Shown here: positions 5,025 through 6,553 of the stretch, in pieces
How the letters are laid out: each line of letters starts with the position of its first letter
How positions within the stretch are numbered: the stretch's first letter is position 1
NCBI GenBank assembly: GCA_964475115.1
Contig: CAYYVJ010000100.1
Location: 1-6,553, forward strand
Direction: 5' to 3'
From: CAYYVJ01 sp964475115
Lineage (GTDB): Bacteria; Bacillota; Clostridia; Lachnospirales; Lachnospiraceae
Length of the DNA stretch: 6,553 nucleotides
The notes under the pieces: model-generated
What the model was told of the DNA's origin: nothing
The model's input: the letters and a program-made list of their open reading frames with translations, nothing else
Databases searched by the model: none
Made by a program: the position numbers and the translations under genes

Positions 5025-6553
5025 TTATTCAACAGACATAAAATAATAATAAATAGGCTGTCCTCCTAAATGGAGTTCAATATCACAGTCCGGGTATGTT
5101 TCAGTAACTTTTTTCTCAATTTCTTTTGCATCTTCAAAAGAAACATCAGCACCATAGTAAATACTAATTAGTTCTGATTCTTCATCCACCATCTGTTCTA
5201 ACATCTCTAAAGCTGTAGCTTCAACTTCTTTACCTACTGCCAAAAGACCTTGGTCACCTAATCCCATAATATCATTTTCTTTTATTTCTTTCTCATCAAT
5301 CTTTGTATCACGTACTGCATAAGTTACTTGACCAGTTTTAACATTTTTCATTTCTTCTATCATGTTAGCCAAATTATCTTCTGGAGATTTGTCATGTACA
5401 AAATTAATAATTGCAGTAATTCCTTGAGGTATTGTCTTTGAAGGAACCACAATAATCTTCTTGTCTTCTACAAGATACGTTGCTTGTTGGGCTGCCAATA
5501 TAATGTTTGAATTATTAGGTAAAATAAATATAGTTTCAGCATTCACATTATCAACAGCTGTCAAGATATCTTCCGTACTTGGATTCATAGTTTGCCCGCC
5601 TTCTATCAGATGGTCTACGCCAAGCCCTTTAAATATTTCATTCAAACCTTCTCCAACAGATACTGAAATAAAACCTACTGGTTTTTTAGGTTGAACTTTC
5701 TTTTCTTCTACATTATTTTTTTGTTCTTTTGCTACTTTTTCAGCATCTTTTATTAATTTTTCATTATGCTCTTCACGCATATTATCAATTTTTATACTAG
5801 TTAATGATCCATAGGTCAATGCCCTTTGTATTGCTAATCCTGGATCATTTGTATGCACATGAACTTTTACAATTCCGTCATCAGATACTACAACTATAGA
5901 ATCTCCAATCGATTCTAAATATGCCTTAAAATCTAATTCAGTCTTTTCAATATACTCTTTTTCTAACATAATAATAAATTCGGTACAATAACCAAATTTA
6001 ATCTCATAACCATCTGTTTTTTGAACTGTATTTGCTCCAGTTGTTTTATAATCAGACTCAATTGTCAAATCTATTTCTTTGCCTAAAAACACATGATAAG
6101 CACCTTTTAAGATTTCCATAAGTCCTTGACCACCTGAGTCTACAACTCCAGCTTCTTTTAATACTGGAAGCATCTCTGGTGTCTGACTCAAAACATACTC
6201 TCCATGTTTTAATACTTCCTCTATGAGAAAAATTAGATCTTCCGTTTCTAATGCCAATTCACTTGCTTTATCTGCAATCCCTCTTGCTACTGTTAGAATC
6301 GTTCCTTCTTTTGGCTTCATAACCGCTTTGTAAGCCGTCTCTGTTGCACGTTGTAACGCATTTGCCAATATCATTGTGTCAATCGCATCATGCTCTTGAA
6401 TCACCTTAGTTAATCCTCTTAAAAGCTGTGAAAGTATAACGCCTGAATTTCCTCTTGCTCCACGCAAGGATCCCGAAGAAATAGCTTTCGCTAAGTTTTC
6501 CATGGTAGGATTTTCAATGTTTCCTACTTCCTTTGCAGCGGACATAATAGTTA
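5025..6553 (-). CDS. fakA: Fatty acid kinase FakA / DAK2-domain protein (5' truncated by window edge)
   Basis: The visible 508 residues are the bulk of a FakA/YloV protein; the family is usually around 550 residues. The frame runs on past the ATG at 6545 to the edge and reads TIMSAAKEV. The preceding DGDTGTNM-type nucleotide and magnesium motif is therefore off the window, and that ATG is not the real start. FakA phosphorylates fatty acids held by a FakB (DegV-like) partner to acyl phosphates for PlsX/PlsY phospholipid synthesis. Counting from the 6545 ATG, the DhaL kinase domain shows RGARGNSG (28-35), KPKEGTILTV (77-86) and DSGGQGL (136-142). The middle domain has FGYCTE (Cys187) and VKVHVHTNDPG (His229, His231), matching zinc ligands known in the family. 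A lysine- and glutamate-rich linker (about 258-289) leads to the C-terminal domain with GQTMNPST (317-324) and PNNSN. No fakB is visible. A terminator follows. The older label is dihydroxyacetone kinase-like protein. Confidence 0.94.
   Translation of the reverse strand, partial: TIMSAAKEVGNIENPTMENLAKAISSGSLRGARGNSGVILSQLLRGLTKVIQEHDAIDTMILANALQRATETAYKAVMKPKEGTILTVARGIADKASELALETEDLIFLIEEVLKHGEYVLSQTPEMLPVLKEAGVVDSGGQGLMEILKGAYHVFLGKEIDLTIESDYKTTGANTVQKTDGYEIKFGYCTEFIIMLEKEYIEKTELDFKAYLESIGDSIVVVSDDGIVKVHVHTNDPGLAIQRALTYGSLTSIKIDNMREEHNEKLIKDAEKVAKEQKNNVEEKKVQPKKPVGFISVSVGEGLNEIFKGLGVDHLIEGGQTMNPSTEDILTAVDNVNAETIFILPNNSNIILAAQQATYLVEDKKIIVVPSKTIPQGITAIINFVHDKSPEDNLANMIEEMKNVKTGQVTYAVRDTKIDEKEIKENDIMGLGDQGLLAVGKEVEATALEMLEQMVDEESELISIYYGADVSFEDAKEIEKKVTETYPDCDIELHLGGQPIYYYFMSVE

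Noticed and set aside
6543..6545. ATG at 6545 as the start of fakA
   Set aside because: The frame is open upstream to the edge, and the family has about 50 more residues with an essential nucleotide-binding motif before this point.

Overview
The window is AT-rich, densely packed housekeeping DNA from a Gram-positive Firmicute. The particular families present (FakA/YloV, YycJ/WalJ, TmcAL, RecG and the ACT plus UPF0210 pair) point to a clostridial genome, most likely Lachnospiraceae or a near relative. That placement rests on recognising protein families and on the strong AGGAGG-type ribosome binding sites, not on a database comparison. I see no mobile element, CRISPR array, RNA gene or sign of recent transfer.

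Layout. Five of the six genes lie on the minus strand and are read from right to left: fakA (fatty acid kinase, 5' end cut off by the right edge), recG (branched-DNA helicase), a walJ/yycJ-type metallo-beta-lactamase-fold protein, a 90-residue ACT-domain protein and a UPF0210/PFL-like protein of unknown function. The sixth gene, on the plus strand at the left edge, is the last hundred or so codons of a TmcAL-type tRNA(Met) cytidine acetate ligase. It meets the UPF0210 gene tail to tail, and the two stop codons overlap.

Organisation. A 39-base hairpin followed by four Ts separates fakA from recG and looks like an intrinsic terminator on the minus strand. Only about 40 bases lie between it and the recG start. 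From recG down to the UPF0210 gene the gaps are small (71, 46 and 9 bases with the starts chosen here) and I found no convincing terminator, so recG-walJ-ACT-UPF0210 may be one transcript. The UPF0210 ribosome binding site overlaps the ACT stop codon, which suggests translational coupling and fits the known pairing of these two families.

Working together. RecG and WalJ both concern DNA processing or repair, FakA feeds exogenous fatty acids into phospholipid synthesis, and TmcAL modifies elongator tRNA(Met). The ACT/UPF0210 pair is the only module here whose biochemical role is unknown. I did not find a clearly new multi-gene system; the region is mostly ordinary, and the findings are local points worth checking.
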